Positions 16,018 through 24,419 of a stretch of DNA of 48,952 nt are shown piece by piece. Within the stretch, counting starts at the first letter, position 1; every line of letters starts with the position of its first letter. Under the pieces are notes generated by a model, which was given only the letters and a program-made list of their open reading frames with translations, was not told where the DNA came from and made no database searches. A program made the position numbers and the translations under genes. The DNA lies in assembly GCA_022842305.1 (NCBI GenBank), contig JALHPY010000019.1, positions 1 to 48,952 on the forward strand, read 5' to 3'. This DNA comes from Rubrivivax sp. GTDB taxonomy: Bacteria > Pseudomonadota > Gammaproteobacteria > Burkholderiales > Burkholderiaceae_C.

Positions 16018-16815
16018 TCAACGCACCACTTCAGGGCCCAGACGCGCACCAAACTGTTGCAGGTTGGCGCGCAGCTCGGCAAAGGCGTCCACCGGGTCTT
16101 GCGCGCTCTTCACGCCCAGCTCGATGTGGCGGCCCCACTCGGGGTGGTTGACGCTGGGCAGGCTGAAGACCTTGACGCCGGGGAAGCGCGCCTCGATGGC
16201 TTCCATCATCGGCGTCAGGCTGGCTTCCATCGCGCCGAACACGATGACCGAGCGCTCGACCGTGCGGCCGCCACCGTGCAGGTGGGCGTAGCGCGTGTCC
16301 AGCACCCATTCGATCATGGGCCAGGCCATCACCGGGAATCCGGGCAGGAAGTGCACCTCGCCCACCGAGAAGCCGGCGATCTTGTTGAAGGGGTTGGGGA
16401 TGATCTGCGCGCCCACCGGGAACATGCCCATGTTCAGGCGGTGCTGGTTGTCGGCACGCTCGGGCTCGTAGGGCTGTCCCTGCTCGAGCGCCACGTCGCG
16501 CATGCGCTCCAGGATGAGGCTGCGCGCCTCGGGGTGCAGTTGCAGCTCGACCCCCAGCGCCGCGGCCGCGCACTGGCGCGTGTGGTCGTCGGGCGTGGCG
16601 CCGATGCCGCCACAGCTGAACACCGGGCCGCCGCTGGCAAAGGCCTCGCGCAGCGCGGCGGTGATGCGCGGGCGGTCGTCGCCCACGTAGCGCGCCCAGG
16701 CCAGTTGCAGGCCGCGCGCGCCCAGCAGCTCGATCACCTTGCTCAGGTGCTTGTCCTGGCGCTTGCCCGAGAGGATCTCGTCGCCGACGATGATCAGGCC
16801 GATGTCGATGTTCAT
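16018..16815 (-). CDS. Molybdopterin-binding domain protein (CinA N-terminal / MoaB-like)
   Basis: The 265-residue protein starts IGLIIVGDEILSGKRQD, followed by VGDD and CGGIGATPDDHT, the loops that bind molybdopterin in MoaB/MogA/CinA-N domains. It lacks the C-terminal nicotinamide-nucleotide deamidase domain of full CinA; instead, about 90 extra residues follow (GFSVGEVHFLPGFPVMAWPM, VFGAMEASLTPMMEAIEARF) as in COG1058-only proteins. Its actual role is uncertain; a function in nucleotide or cofactor repair is possible. ATG 16815 overlaps the stop of the EI24 gene by four bases (ATGA), so the two are coupled. It ends just upstream of the glnA regulatory region. Confidence 0.85.
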   Translation of the reverse strand: MNIDIGLIIVGDEILSGKRQDKHLSKVIELLGARGLQLAWARYVGDDRPRITAALREAFASGGPVFSCGGIGATPDDHTRQCAAAALGVELQLHPEARSLILERMRDVALEQGQPYEPERADNQHRLNMGMFPVGAQIIPNPFNKIAGFSVGEVHFLPGFPVMAWPMIEWVLDTRYAHLHGGGRTVERSVIVFGAMEASLTPMMEAIEARFPGVKVFSLPSVNHPEWGRHIELGVKSAQDPVDAFAELRANLQQFGARLGPEVVR

Positions 16816-17654
16816 GGGGCAGTGCCTTCCGGAAGGGCCGGTGCAGGGCCGGCGGTGGGTTCGGCCAGACGCATGCGCTGCAATTCGGCCAGCGCGAAGT
16901 GCGCGAACCAGCAGGAAGCGAAGGCGAACACGATGGTGTACAGCCACACCGAGACCACGGCCAGCAGCGGGGCGAAGATCAGCGCCGCCGCGCTGGCCGC
17001 CCACAGCAGCGAGGGCAACGCCCCCAGATAGCCACAGGCGATGCCCATGGCCAGCAGCGACCAGCGCCGATGGCGCATCAGCGTGTGGCGCTCGGCGTCC
17101 GAGGCATATTCGGCCAGCACGTCGAAGCCCAGCACGCGGCAGGTCAGCCAGCCCCAGATCAGCGGCGGCAACACCAGCACCAGCGGCGGCACGAACCACA
17201 GCGGCACGCTCAGGGCCAGCGCCAGCAGCGCCGCGGCGGTGCAGGCCAGCGGCCACAGCAGCATCTTCCACAGCGGCGCACCCTGGCGCGCCTGCAGCCC
17301 CGGGAATCGCCTGGCCACCACCAGCCGCACCACCGCGGGCGTGACCATCCACGACACCAGCAGCAGGGTCAGCACCACCACCAGCGGCACCGACAGCGCC
17401 ACGATGATCAGCGGCGCCATCAGCGATCGCAGCGACTGCAGGCCCACGCTGTCCAGCCACTCCAGCATGCTCTGCACCAGCGCCCACTCCTGCAGCGCGG
17501 CGCGCACCCCGTCCACGGCGCTTTCCCAGTAGGCCCAGCCCAGCAGTCCGACCAGGGCACCGCACAAGGCCAGCGGCAGCAGCGACCACAGCAGCACACG
17601 CGGGTGCAGGCAGTAGGCGGCGGCCCGCCACAGGGCGTCGAGGATGTCGCGCAC
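16812..17654 (-). CDS. EI24-domain inner membrane protein (CysZ-like)
   Basis: The 280-residue hydrophobic protein has about five to six membrane segments (for example WSLLPLALCGALVGLLGWAY, LIIVALSVPLVVVLTLLL, WPLACTAAALLALALSVPLW and a final AALIFAPLLAVVSVWLYTIV). The motifs CRVLGFDVLAEYASDAERH and MRHRRWSLLAMGIACGYLGA fit the EI24 family, which includes the sulfate transporter CysZ. Whether this member transports sulfate is not visible. The open frame runs far upstream through the neighbouring propeller gene; GTG 17654, beginning VRDILDALWRAAAYCLHPRV, is the best start because it gives a family-like N-terminus just after the propeller stop. It is coupled by ATGA to the molybdopterin-binding gene. 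Confidence 0.83.
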   Translation of the reverse strand: MRDILDALWRAAAYCLHPRVLLWSLLPLALCGALVGLLGWAYWESAVDGVRAALQEWALVQSMLEWLDSVGLQSLRSLMAPLIIVALSVPLVVVLTLLLVSWMVTPAVVRLVVARRFPGLQARQGAPLWKMLLWPLACTAAALLALALSVPLWFVPPLVLVLPPLIWGWLTCRVLGFDVLAEYASDAERHTLMRHRRWSLLAMGIACGYLGALPSLLWAASAAALIFAPLLAVVSVWLYTIVFAFASCWFAHFALAELQRMRLAEPTAGPAPALPEGTAP

Positions 17655-17665
17655 GCGGGCTGCGG

Positions 17666-18916
17666 CTAGCGCATGTTGCCGGTGTGGCCCAGCGAATAGC
17701 GGCCCGGCTGCGGCCACACCGTCAGGCCGTGGGGTTCGGCACCGACCTTGATCCGGTCGACCGCGCCGCTGCTGGTGTCGAAGCGGTAGACCACGTGGTC
17801 GAAGCGCGCGCCCAGCCACAGCCAGCGGCCGTCGGCGCTGACGTTGCCCATGTCGGGACTGCCGCCGCCGGGCACCGGCCAGCGCGCCACCACCTTCTCG
17901 GTGGCGAAGTCGATCACCGTCACGCCGCCGTCGCCGCGCTTGCCGCCGTGGATCTTGTGCGAACCGCGGTTGATCACGTACAGCTGCTTGCCATCGCGGC
18001 TGGGATACAGGCCGTGCGCGCCCAGCGCCGTGGGGATGAAGCCCAACTGCTTGAAAGCCGCACCGTCGATGACGTGCACGCCGTCGGCATGCATGTCGGC
18101 CACGTAGAAGCGGCTGCCGTCGGGCGAGGATCGGATGTCCTGCGGCATGCCCTTGTCGACGCTGCAGAGTTCGGTCTCGCCCGGCTCCCACACCTGCCCG
18201 GGCCTGGCGCGCGCCGCGCCCGGCCTTTCCTTGAAGCGCGTGGCCGGCATCTGCAGCTTGAGGTAGCCCATGACCTTGCGCTGCTCCAGGTCGATCTTGG
18301 CGAGGGTGCCGTTGAACTCGCAGGTGAAGATGGCCCAGCGGCTGTCGATGGCGAACTCGGCGTGGTTGATGCCGGGGCAGCCCGGCACTTCGATCGCGTA
18401 CTGCGGCTGCATGGTCTTGGCGTCGCGGAAATCCAGCCGCTTGCGCGCCTCGGCCACCACGATGGCCGACTTGCCGTCGGGCGTGAAGTACATGTTGTAC
18501 GGGTCATCGACCATCACCGCCTTGCCCGGCTTGCCGGTGCGCGGGTCGATGGGCGTCAGGCTGCCGTCGTTGCGGTTCTCGGCATTGTTGGTGACCCACA
18601 GCGTGCGCATGTCCCACGAGGGCACGATGTGCTGCGGCCCGCGGCCGACCTTGAAGCGGTCGACCACCTTGAGCGTCTTGGGGTCGATCACGATCACGTC
18701 GTTGGACTGCAGGTTGGGCACGTACACGCGCTCGGGGTCGGCCGCCACCTCGGGCCGCAGCTTGCCGGCCGCGGTTTCGCTGTACAGGTTGCGCGCGTCG
18801 GGCACGGGCGGCACGCCGGTCGGGGGGATCACGCTGTCGGCGGCGTTGGCGGCGGCACCCAGCAGCAGCAACAGGCCGGCGGCCAGGGGCACGCGCGGGT
18901 ACTTCTTCGGGAACAT
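17666..18916 (-). CDS. Exported YVTN-type beta-propeller protein
   Basis: The 416-residue protein has a Sec signal peptide (MFPKKYPRVPLAAGLLLLLG, cleavage after ANA near residue 26). The mature part is made of repeated blades with the YVTN/YncE pattern: RVYVPNLQSNDVIVIDPKTL, TLWVTNNAENRNDG, SRFYVADMHADGVHVIDGAA, QLYVINRGSHKI, GVTVIDFATEKVVARW. It should fold as a seven-bladed propeller in the periplasm. There is no CxxCH, so no covalent haem c. Start ATG 18916 begins the signal peptide; a TTG at 18934 overlapping the upstream stop is an alternative. It directly follows an exported creatininase-like gene and is probably co-transcribed. Its partner or ligand is unknown; PQQ- or haem-enzyme accessory roles occur in similar propellers. 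Confidence 0.85.
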   Translation of the reverse strand: MFPKKYPRVPLAAGLLLLLGAAANAADSVIPPTGVPPVPDARNLYSETAAGKLRPEVAADPERVYVPNLQSNDVIVIDPKTLKVVDRFKVGRGPQHIVPSWDMRTLWVTNNAENRNDGSLTPIDPRTGKPGKAVMVDDPYNMYFTPDGKSAIVVAEARKRLDFRDAKTMQPQYAIEVPGCPGINHAEFAIDSRWAIFTCEFNGTLAKIDLEQRKVMGYLKLQMPATRFKERPGAARARPGQVWEPGETELCSVDKGMPQDIRSSPDGSRFYVADMHADGVHVIDGAAFKQLGFIPTALGAHGLYPSRDGKQLYVINRGSHKIHGGKRGDGGVTVIDFATEKVVARWPVPGGGSPDMGNVSADGRWLWLGARFDHVVYRFDTSSGAVDRIKVGAEPHGLTVWPQPGRYSLGHTGNMR

Positions 18917-18930
18917 GGGAAGGCTTTCGA

Positions 18931-19767
18931 TCAAGGTTTGCCGGTCGTGCGGAGTTCTGGCAGCCGCTGGCGGATGGCCGCCACCGACTGCTCGACGATA
19001 TGGTCTGCGCCCAGCCGGCCGAGCTCGGCAGTGGCGCGCCGCGGGTCACCTGTCACGCCATCGCCCTGCGCGCCGCGCGGCCGTGCCTGGGCCACGTCCA
19101 TGCGCACCAGCGCCGGGGCCGTGGCCAGGGTGAGCGCGGTGTCGGCCAGGCCGGCATGCGTGCCCACTTCGTCGGGCGTGTAGCCGCGCGCCTGCAGCAA
19201 CGCGGCAAAGCCGTCGGTGGCGGCACGGTAGTACTCGGGCAGCGCGTGCACGCGGCAGTGCGACGCGGCGGCCGCTTCGCGGTTGAGCGCCAGGGCCACA
19301 CGCTCCAGGCTGGGCCGATAGCCACCGTGGTCGCCCAGAAAGAAGACGTCGCACAAGCCATGCGCGCGCAGGCTGCGCACCGTGGCCGTCAGCACCGCCT
19401 CGAAGGCGGGCTCGGGGATGGACAGCGTGCCGGTCCAGCGCATGTGGCCGGCAGGCGGCGCGATGCGGCCTTCGGGCACGTAGGCCAGCACCGGCGCGAC
19501 CACGGCGTCGCCCAGACGCTGGGCGATGCGTTCGGCCAGCCAGCGCACGCGCTGGTTGTGCTTGCCCAGCGCCAGGTGCGGGCCGCTCTGCTCGGTGCCG
19601 CCCAGCGGCACGAGCGCGGTGCGCACGCCGCCGGCGATGCGCTCGCGCAGTTCGGTCCAGCTCAGCTCTTCGAGCTGCACGCTGGGCGGCCCCGGCGCGG
19701 CACCGGCCGCGGCGGGCAGCAGGGCCGCCAGCAAGAGCAGGGGCCAGCGCGCCGCGCTACTTGTCAT
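18931..19767 (-). CDS. Exported creatininase-family protein with altered metal motif
   Basis: The 278-residue protein has an N-terminal signal peptide (MTSSAARWPLLLLAALLPAA, cleavage near AGA at about 24), whereas characterised creatininases and MftE peptidases are cytoplasmic. Family motifs are VPLGGTEQSGPHLALGKHN (about 45-63), FFLGDHGGYRPSLE (about 132) and GTHAGLADT (about 195). Against the classical EQHGPHLPLGTD the first His is Ser and the Asp is His/Asn, and HAGE-x-T is HAGL, so metal binding must differ from creatininase; a subset of the family seems to carry the GKHN form. ATG 19767 overlaps the AIM24 gene end by 11 bases, and the stop overlaps a possible TTG of the propeller gene. 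An amide hydrolase role in the periplasm is inference. Confidence 0.82.
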   Translation of the reverse strand: MTSSAARWPLLLLAALLPAAAGAAPGPPSVQLEELSWTELRERIAGGVRTALVPLGGTEQSGPHLALGKHNQRVRWLAERIAQRLGDAVVAPVLAYVPEGRIAPPAGHMRWTGTLSIPEPAFEAVLTATVRSLRAHGLCDVFFLGDHGGYRPSLERVALALNREAAAASHCRVHALPEYYRAATDGFAALLQARGYTPDEVGTHAGLADTALTLATAPALVRMDVAQARPRGAQGDGVTGDPRRATAELGRLGADHIVEQSVAAIRQRLPELRTTGKP

Positions 19768-20569
19768 TGCCACCCAGCAGGCCGCCCAGCAGGCCACCGC
19801 CCACGGCCAGGCCACCGAGCGCGGTTTCTTCCTTGCCACCGCCACGCTGCGGCGCCGCGGCAAACACGCGCGACGCCAGGCGGCTGAAGGGCAGGCTCTG
19901 CAGCCACACCGTGCCCGGCCCGGTGAGCTTGGCGAAGAACAGGCCTTCGCCGCCGAACAGCGCGGTCTTGATCTTGCCGACGTACTGGATCTGGAAGTCC
20001 ACCGTGGGCGTGTAGGCCACGACGCACCCGGTATCGACCATCAGCACCTGGCCGGGTTGCAGCTCGCGCCGCACCACCGTGCCGCCGGCGTGGACGAAGG
20101 CCAGGCCGTCGCCTTCGAGCTTCTGCATGATGAAGCCCTCGCCACCAAAAAATCCGGCCGACAGCCGGCGCTGCAGCGCGATGCCCAGCGACACCCCGCG
20201 CGCGGCGCAAAGGAACGAATCCTTCTGGCAGATCAGCAGGCCGCCGAGCTGGCGCAGGTCCATGGGGATGATCTTGCCGGGATAGGGCGCACCGAAGGCC
20301 ACGCGCTGCTTGCTGGCGGTCTGGTTGGTATAGACCGTGGTGAACAGCGATTCGCCGGTGACCAGGCGCTTGCCGGCGCCCAGCAGCTTGCCGAACAGCC
20401 CGCTGCCGCCGCCGCTGCCGTCGCCGAAGACCGTGTCCATGCTGATGCCGGCGTCCATGAAGAACAGGCTGCCGGCCTCGCCCACCGCAGCCTCGCCGGG
20501 GTCGAGCTCGACCTCGACGAACTGCATCTCGGAGCCCTTGATCTCGTAGTCCACCACGTCCATGGCCAT
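19757..20569 (-). CDS. AIM24 / TIGR00266 family protein
   Basis: The 270-residue protein fits the AIM24 (DUF124) family of trimeric beta-barrel-like proteins of uncertain role. Typical features: an N-terminal YEIKGSEMQFVEVELDPGE, GEAGSLFFMDAGI, the glycine-rich FGDGSGGGSGLFGKLLGAGK, then FTTVYTNQ, GKIIPMDL, LLICQKDSFLCAA and FGGEGLFFAKLTGPGTVWLQ (the family tail signature), ending in a glycine-rich helix-like tail (GGLAVGGGLLGGLLGG) that might associate with membranes. There is no signal peptide. ATG 20569 is chosen because GGGAGA stands seven bases before it; the open frame upstream is a shadow. It is divergent from crcB and heads the direction of the creatininase/propeller genes. Confidence 0.88.
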   Translation of the reverse strand: MAMDVVDYEIKGSEMQFVEVELDPGEAAVGEAGSLFFMDAGISMDTVFGDGSGGGSGLFGKLLGAGKRLVTGESLFTTVYTNQTASKQRVAFGAPYPGKIIPMDLRQLGGLLICQKDSFLCAARGVSLGIALQRRLSAGFFGGEGFIMQKLEGDGLAFVHAGGTVVRRELQPGQVLMVDTGCVVAYTPTVDFQIQYVGKIKTALFGGEGLFFAKLTGPGTVWLQSLPFSRLASRVFAAAPQRGGGKEETALGGLAVGGGLLGGLLGGNDK

Positions 20570-20642
20570 CGCCCGATCTCCCTTGCTGAAGCCTGCCGGC
20601 ATGGTACCCAAGGACAAATCCGCCCTGCGCATGCAGGCACGC

Positions 20643-20649
20643 TGATAAT
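20643..20649 (+). promoter_or_regulatory. Possible extended -10 of crcB
   Basis: TGATAAT ends eight bases before the crcB ATG, so a transcript from it would be leaderless or nearly so. No clear -35 box is seen and there is no Shine-Dalgarno sequence. No fluoride-riboswitch core is recognisable in the 88-base gap. Confidence 0.35.
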
Positions 20650-20657
20650 CGCCCGCC

Positions 20658-21038
20658 ATGCTGACCGCCATCTTCGCCGTGGGCCTGGGCGCGGCCCTGG
20701 GCGCGCTGTTGCGCTGGGGCCTGGGAATCGGCCTCAACCACCTGTGGCCGGCGCTGCCGCCGGGCACGCTGGTGGCCAACCTGGTGGGCGGCTACCTGAT
20801 CGGCCTGGCCATGGTGCTGCTGGCCGACGCGCCGCAGCTGCCGCCCGAGTGGCGCCTGTTCCTCATCACCGGCTTCCTGGGCGGGCTGACCACCTTCTCC
20901 ACCTTCTCGGCCGAAGTGGTGCATGCACTGCAGCAGGGCCGCACCGGCTGGGCCCTGGCCACCGTCACCACGCACGTGCTGGGTTCGCTGGCGCTCACGC
21001 TGGCTGGCGTGGCCAGCGCGGCCTGGCTGCGGCGCTAG
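20658..21038 (+). CDS. crcB: Fluoride ion channel CrcB (Fluc)
   Basis: The 126-residue protein has four membrane helices and the Fluc signatures [13 protein letters not shown] (about residue 11), [15 protein letters not shown] (about 36; conserved Asn lining the pore) and [19 protein letters not shown] (about 70-88; Phe box and sodium-site region). These dual-topology dimers export fluoride and protect the cell from it. The start follows a TGATAAT element closely and lacks a ribosome-binding site. The gene sits between the AIM24 gene and ETF-QO with no evident functional link. Confidence 0.94.
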   Translation: MLTAIFAVGLGAALGALLRWGLGIGLNHLWPALPPGTLVANLVGGYLIGLAMVLLADAPQLPPEWRLFLITGFLGGLTTFSTFSAEVVHALQQGRTGWALATVTTHVLGSLALTLAGVASAAWLRR

Positions 21039-21072
21039 GCAGCGCCCCCCATTCCGTGCGGGGGGCGCCTCG

Positions 21073-21078
21073 TAAAAT
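21073..21078 (+). promoter_or_regulatory. Possible -10 element of the ETF-QO gene
   Basis: TAAAAT lies 39 bases before ATG 21118 in the gap after crcB. The -35 region is GC-rich and unconvincing. Confidence 0.3.
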
Positions 21079-21117
21079 CGCCACGCCTCGAACAAGCGCG
21101 CCGCGCGGAGACTCTTG

Positions 21118-22791
21118 ATGACCCCAGCCGAGATCCTGGCCCAGTACGGCCCCCGCGAAGCGATGGAGTACGACGTGGTCGTGGTCGGCGCCGGCCCGGC
21201 CGGCCTGGCCACCGCGATCCGGCTGAAGCAGATCGCCCCGGACCTGTCGGTGGTGGTGCTGGAGAAGGGCTCGGAGCCGGGCGCGCACATCATCTCGGGC
21301 GCGGTGATGGACCCGCGCGCCATGAACGAGCTGTTCCCCGACTGGAAGGCGCTGGGCGCACCGCTGCTGCAGCCGGTGACCGGCGACGACCTGCTGGTGC
21401 TGACCGCCACCCAGGCCCGCCGCACGCCCGACGCGCTGGTGCCCGACTGCTTCCACAACGAAGGCAACTACGTCATCAGCCTGGGCGCCGTGGTCAAGTG
21501 GCTGGCCGGGCAGGCCGAGGCCCTGGGCGTGGAGATCTTCCCCGGCTTCGCCGCGGCAGAGGTGCTGTACACCGACGACGGCGCGGTGCGCGGCGTGGCC
21601 ACCGGCAATCTGGGCATCGGCAAGGACGGCCAGCCGCACGAAGGCTTTCAGCTGGGCATGGAGCTGCTGGGCAAATACACGGTGTTTGCCGAGGGCGCAC
21701 GCGGCCACCTGGGCAAGCAGCTCATCGCCCGCTACCAGCTCGACGCCGGGCGCGACCCACAGAGCTATGCCATCGGCCTGAAGGAACTGTGGGAGATCCC
21801 GCCTGCGCAGGCCAAGCCGGGCCTGGTGGTGCACACCGCCGGCTGGCCCATGGACGACCAGACCTACGGCGGCGGCTTTCTCTACCACCTGGAAGGCAAC
21901 CGCGTCACCCTGGGCCTGGTGGTCGGGCTGGACTACCAGAACCCCTGGCTCAGCCCCTTCGAGGAAATGCAGCGCTGGAAGACGCACCCGGCCATCCGCG
22001 CCCACATCGAAGGCGGCAAGCGCATCGGCTATGGCGCGCGCGCCATCGTCGCGGGTGGCATCCTGAGCCTGCCCAGGCTGGTGTTCCCGGGCGGGGCACT
22101 GGTGGGCTGCGACGCCGGCACGCTGAACGCGGCGCGCATCAAGGGCAGCCACGCCGCGCTCAAGACCGGCATGCTGGCGGCCGAGGCCCTGGCCGCGGCG
22201 CTGCAGGCCGGGCGCGCGGGCGACGAATTGGCGGCCTACCCCGAGGCATTCGAGAAAAGCTGGCTGCACGCCGAGCTGCAGCACAGCCGCAACTTCAAGC
22301 AGTGGTTCAAGCAGGGCCAGTGGGTGGGCATGGCCATGACCGGCATCGAGCAGTGGCTGCTGCCCAAGCTGGGCATCAAGAGCCCGCCCTGGACGCTGCA
22401 CCGCCAGCAGCCCGACCACGGCCGCATGCACGCCGCCGGGCAGGTGGCGCCCATCCGCTACCCCAAGCCCGACGGCGTGATCACCTTCGACCGGCTCAGC
22501 TCGGTGTTCATCAGCAACACCAACCACGAAGAGAACCAGCCGGCCCACCTGACGCTGAAGGACGCCGCGGTGCCGGTGGCCGTCAATCTGTGGCGTTATG
22601 CCGGCCCCGAAAGCCGCTACTGCCCGGCCGGCGTGTACGAGTTCGTGCCCGACGGCGGCGGCGGCGAGAAGCTGCAGATCAACGCGCAGAACTGCGTGCA
22701 CTGCAAGACCTGCGACATCAAGGACCCGACGCAGAACATCGTCTGGGTCACGCCCGAAGGCGGCGGCGGGCCCAACTACGCGGGCATGTAA
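21118..22791 (+). CDS. etfD: Electron transfer flavoprotein-ubiquinone oxidoreductase
   Basis: The 557-residue membrane-associated flavoprotein passes electrons from reduced ETF (from acyl-CoA and choline/glycine-type dehydrogenases) to ubiquinone. The FAD Rossmann motif DVVVVGAGPAGLATAIRLKQ lies near residue 17, GAHIISGAVMDPRA near 58, and the C-terminal [4Fe-4S] cluster is held by Cys in RYCPAGVYEF and NCVHCKTCDIKDPTQNI (about 500-535). Length matches the family. ATG 21118 with CGGAG upstream is chosen; a TTG one codon earlier is unlikely. It converges on ccmI with 12 bases between. The ETF genes themselves are not in the window. Confidence 0.96.
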   Translation: MTPAEILAQYGPREAMEYDVVVVGAGPAGLATAIRLKQIAPDLSVVVLEKGSEPGAHIISGAVMDPRAMNELFPDWKALGAPLLQPVTGDDLLVLTATQARRTPDALVPDCFHNEGNYVISLGAVVKWLAGQAEALGVEIFPGFAAAEVLYTDDGAVRGVATGNLGIGKDGQPHEGFQLGMELLGKYTVFAEGARGHLGKQLIARYQLDAGRDPQSYAIGLKELWEIPPAQAKPGLVVHTAGWPMDDQTYGGGFLYHLEGNRVTLGLVVGLDYQNPWLSPFEEMQRWKTHPAIRAHIEGGKRIGYGARAIVAGGILSLPRLVFPGGALVGCDAGTLNAARIKGSHAALKTGMLAAEALAAALQAGRAGDELAAYPEAFEKSWLHAELQHSRNFKQWFKQGQWVGMAMTGIEQWLLPKLGIKSPPWTLHRQQPDHGRMHAAGQVAPIRYPKPDGVITFDRLSSVFISNTNHEENQPAHLTLKDAAVPVAVNLWRYAGPESRYCPAGVYEFVPDGGGGEKLQINAQNCVHCKTCDIKDPTQNIVWVTPEGGGGPNYAGM

Positions 22792-22803
22792 GGCGGCGCG
22801 GCT

Positions 22804-23463
22804 TCAGCGCGCTGCCGAAGCGGCGGCCGCTGGCCGTCCGCCCTGGATGCGCTCACGCGCCAGGGAGATGGCCGCCTGCAGCGGCTCACGCACGCCGGGC
22901 GTGCTGGCGTCGCGCAGGGCGCGCTCCCAGAACACCAGCGCCTCGGGGTACTGGCCGCGCTGGAAGGCCATCGCCCCGGCCAGGCCCAGCGCCTTCTGGT
23001 TGCTGGGATCCAGGCGCACGGCACGCAAAACCAGCTTCTCGACCTCGGCGTCCAGTTCGCCCTGGCGCCCCAGGGCCAGGGCTTCGGCCAGATCGGCCAG
23101 CGACTGGGCATTGCGCGGCTGCAGGTCGGCCGCACGCCGGAAAGCGGCCAGCGACGCCGACGAGTCCCCCAGATCGGCCTGCACGCGCGCCATCAGTGTC
23201 CAGGCCTCGGCATCGTCGGGCTGTACCTGCACCCGCTCGGCCAGCTCGGCCAGCAGGGCGCGGGCCTGGGCGCTTTCGGATGCATCCACCGCTGCCGGTG
23301 CAGGCTCGGGCGGGCCGAAGCGGAAGCCGCCCTGGACGCCGTAGCCCAGCAGCCCCAACGCCAGCACGAAGCCCGTGACGGCCAGGACCAGGCGGCGTGA
23401 GGGCCGCGCGTCGGCGACGGCGGCAGTCGGCAGCTTAGCGGGGGCCGCCGTCGACGGCGACAT
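22804..23463 (-). CDS. ccmI: Cytochrome c biogenesis TPR protein CcmI (CycH-like)
   Basis: The 219-residue protein has one N-terminal membrane helix (about 26-46) and then a periplasmic region with tetratricopeptide repeats (for example AWTLMARVQADLGDSSASLA, ALGLAGAMAFQRGQYPEALV). It corresponds to the TPR part of CcmI/CycH, which holds apocytochrome c for the haem lyase complex. It is shorter than the roughly 400-residue CcmI of alphaproteobacteria and lacks the second membrane helix. ATG 23463 lies inside the end of ccmH, giving a 29-base overlap; a shorter start is possible. It is the last gene of the ccm operon. Confidence 0.85.
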   Translation of the reverse strand: MSPSTAAPAKLPTAAVADARPSRRLVLAVTGFVLALGLLGYGVQGGFRFGPPEPAPAAVDASESAQARALLAELAERVQVQPDDAEAWTLMARVQADLGDSSASLAAFRRAADLQPRNAQSLADLAEALALGRQGELDAEVEKLVLRAVRLDPSNQKALGLAGAMAFQRGQYPEALVFWERALRDASTPGVREPLQAAISLARERIQGGRPAAAASAAR

Positions 23464-23902
23464 CGTCAGGGCTGTCCGGGTCGAAGGCCTCGGGGGCGGC
23501 GCGTTGGCGCCGCCGCAGCGACACGATCAAGGCCGTCAGCGCCCCCACCAGCAGCAGTGGCGGCCCGAACCACAGCAGCAGCGTGGCGGGCTTGAAGGGC
23601 GGGTTGTAGAGCACGAAGTCGCCGTAGCGCTCGGTCATGTAGGTGCGGATCTGGTCGTCGCTCTGGCCCTTGGCGATCAGTTCGCCGATCTGCCGGCGCA
23701 GATCGACGGCCAGTTCGGCGTGCGAGTCGGCGATGGTCTGGTTCTGGCAAACCAGGCAGCGCAGTTCGGCCGCCAGCCCCATGACACGCTTTTCGAGCGC
23801 CGGATCGGCCGATGCGGGCACGGCCTCGCGCGCCAGCACCGCAGGCGCCAGCGACAGCAGCGACAGCAGCAGCGCGGCAATGAACAACAGGCGCTTATGC
23901 AT
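23435..23902 (-). CDS. ccmH: Cytochrome c maturation thiol protein CcmH
   Basis: The 155-residue protein has a signal peptide (MHKRLLFIAALLLSLLSLAP), the redox motif LRCLVCQNQ (about residues 47-55; CxxC that reduces the apocytochrome haem-binding cysteines), a helical bundle with DLRRQIGELIAKGQSDDQI and YMTERYGDFVLYNPPF, and a C-terminal membrane helix (about 105-128). This is the short CcmH of the split ccmH/ccmI type, as opposed to the fused E. coli form. It overlaps ccmG by eight bases upstream and ccmI downstream. Confidence 0.95.
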   Translation of the reverse strand: MHKRLLFIAALLLSLLSLAPAVLAREAVPASADPALEKRVMGLAAELRCLVCQNQTIADSHAELAVDLRRQIGELIAKGQSDDQIRTYMTERYGDFVLYNPPFKPATLLLWFGPPLLLVGALTALIVSLRRRQRAAPEAFDPDSPDDVAVDGGPR

Positions 23903-24419
23903 TCAGGCGCCTCACCAGCGGTTCGATCTGATCGCGCAGCACTTCTACGGTGACCGGACCGATGTGCTTGAAGCGGATCACGCCCTGGCGATCGATGACA
24001 AAGGTCTCGGGCACACCGTAGACACCGTAGTCGATGCCGATTCGGCCATCGCGGTCCATCAGCGAATCGGTGTAAGGGTCGCCCAGGCGCTGCAACCAAT
24101 CCATGCCGGCCTTGCGATCGTCCTTGTACTGCAGGCCATAGAGGGGCACCACGCCGCGCTTGGCAAACTCGACCAGCAGCGGGTGCTCCACCCGGCAGGC
24201 CACGCACCACGAGGCCCAGACGTTGAGCACCCAGACCTTGCCCAGCAGGTCCTGGGGGGTGAGGCTTTGCTCGGGGTTGGACAGCAGCGCCGCCTTGAAG
24301 GTCGGCGCCGGCTTGTCGATCAGCGGCGACGGCACCTCGCGCGGGTTCAGGCGCAGGCCCGCGGCCAGGAACACGGCCAGCACCACGAACAGGATCAGCG
24401 GCCACAGGAACCGCATCAT
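23895..24419 (-). CDS. ccmG: Thiol:disulfide interchange protein CcmG (DsbE)
   Basis: The 174-residue membrane-anchored thioredoxin-like protein has an N-terminal membrane helix (about 3-22) and the active site NVWASWCVACRVEHPLL (about 77; CVAC instead of the usual CPTC/CPSC), followed by GVYGVPETFVIDRQGVI with the cis-Pro loop. It keeps CcmH and apocytochrome cysteines reduced in the periplasm. ATG 24419 overlaps the ccmF stop by four bases (ATGA). A second ATG directly follows and could also serve. Confidence 0.95.
   Translation of the reverse strand: MMRFLWPLILFVVLAVFLAAGLRLNPREVPSPLIDKPAPTFKAALLSNPEQSLTPQDLLGKVWVLNVWASWCVACRVEHPLLVEFAKRGVVPLYGLQYKDDRKAGMDWLQRLGDPYTDSLMDRDGRIGIDYGVYGVPETFVIDRQGVIRFKHIGPVTVEVLRDQIEPLVRRLNA

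Noticed and set aside
20570..20657. Fluoride riboswitch upstream of crcB
   Set aside because: No conserved crcB-motif core can be recognised in the 88-base gap, and a -10 element lies right next to the ATG.
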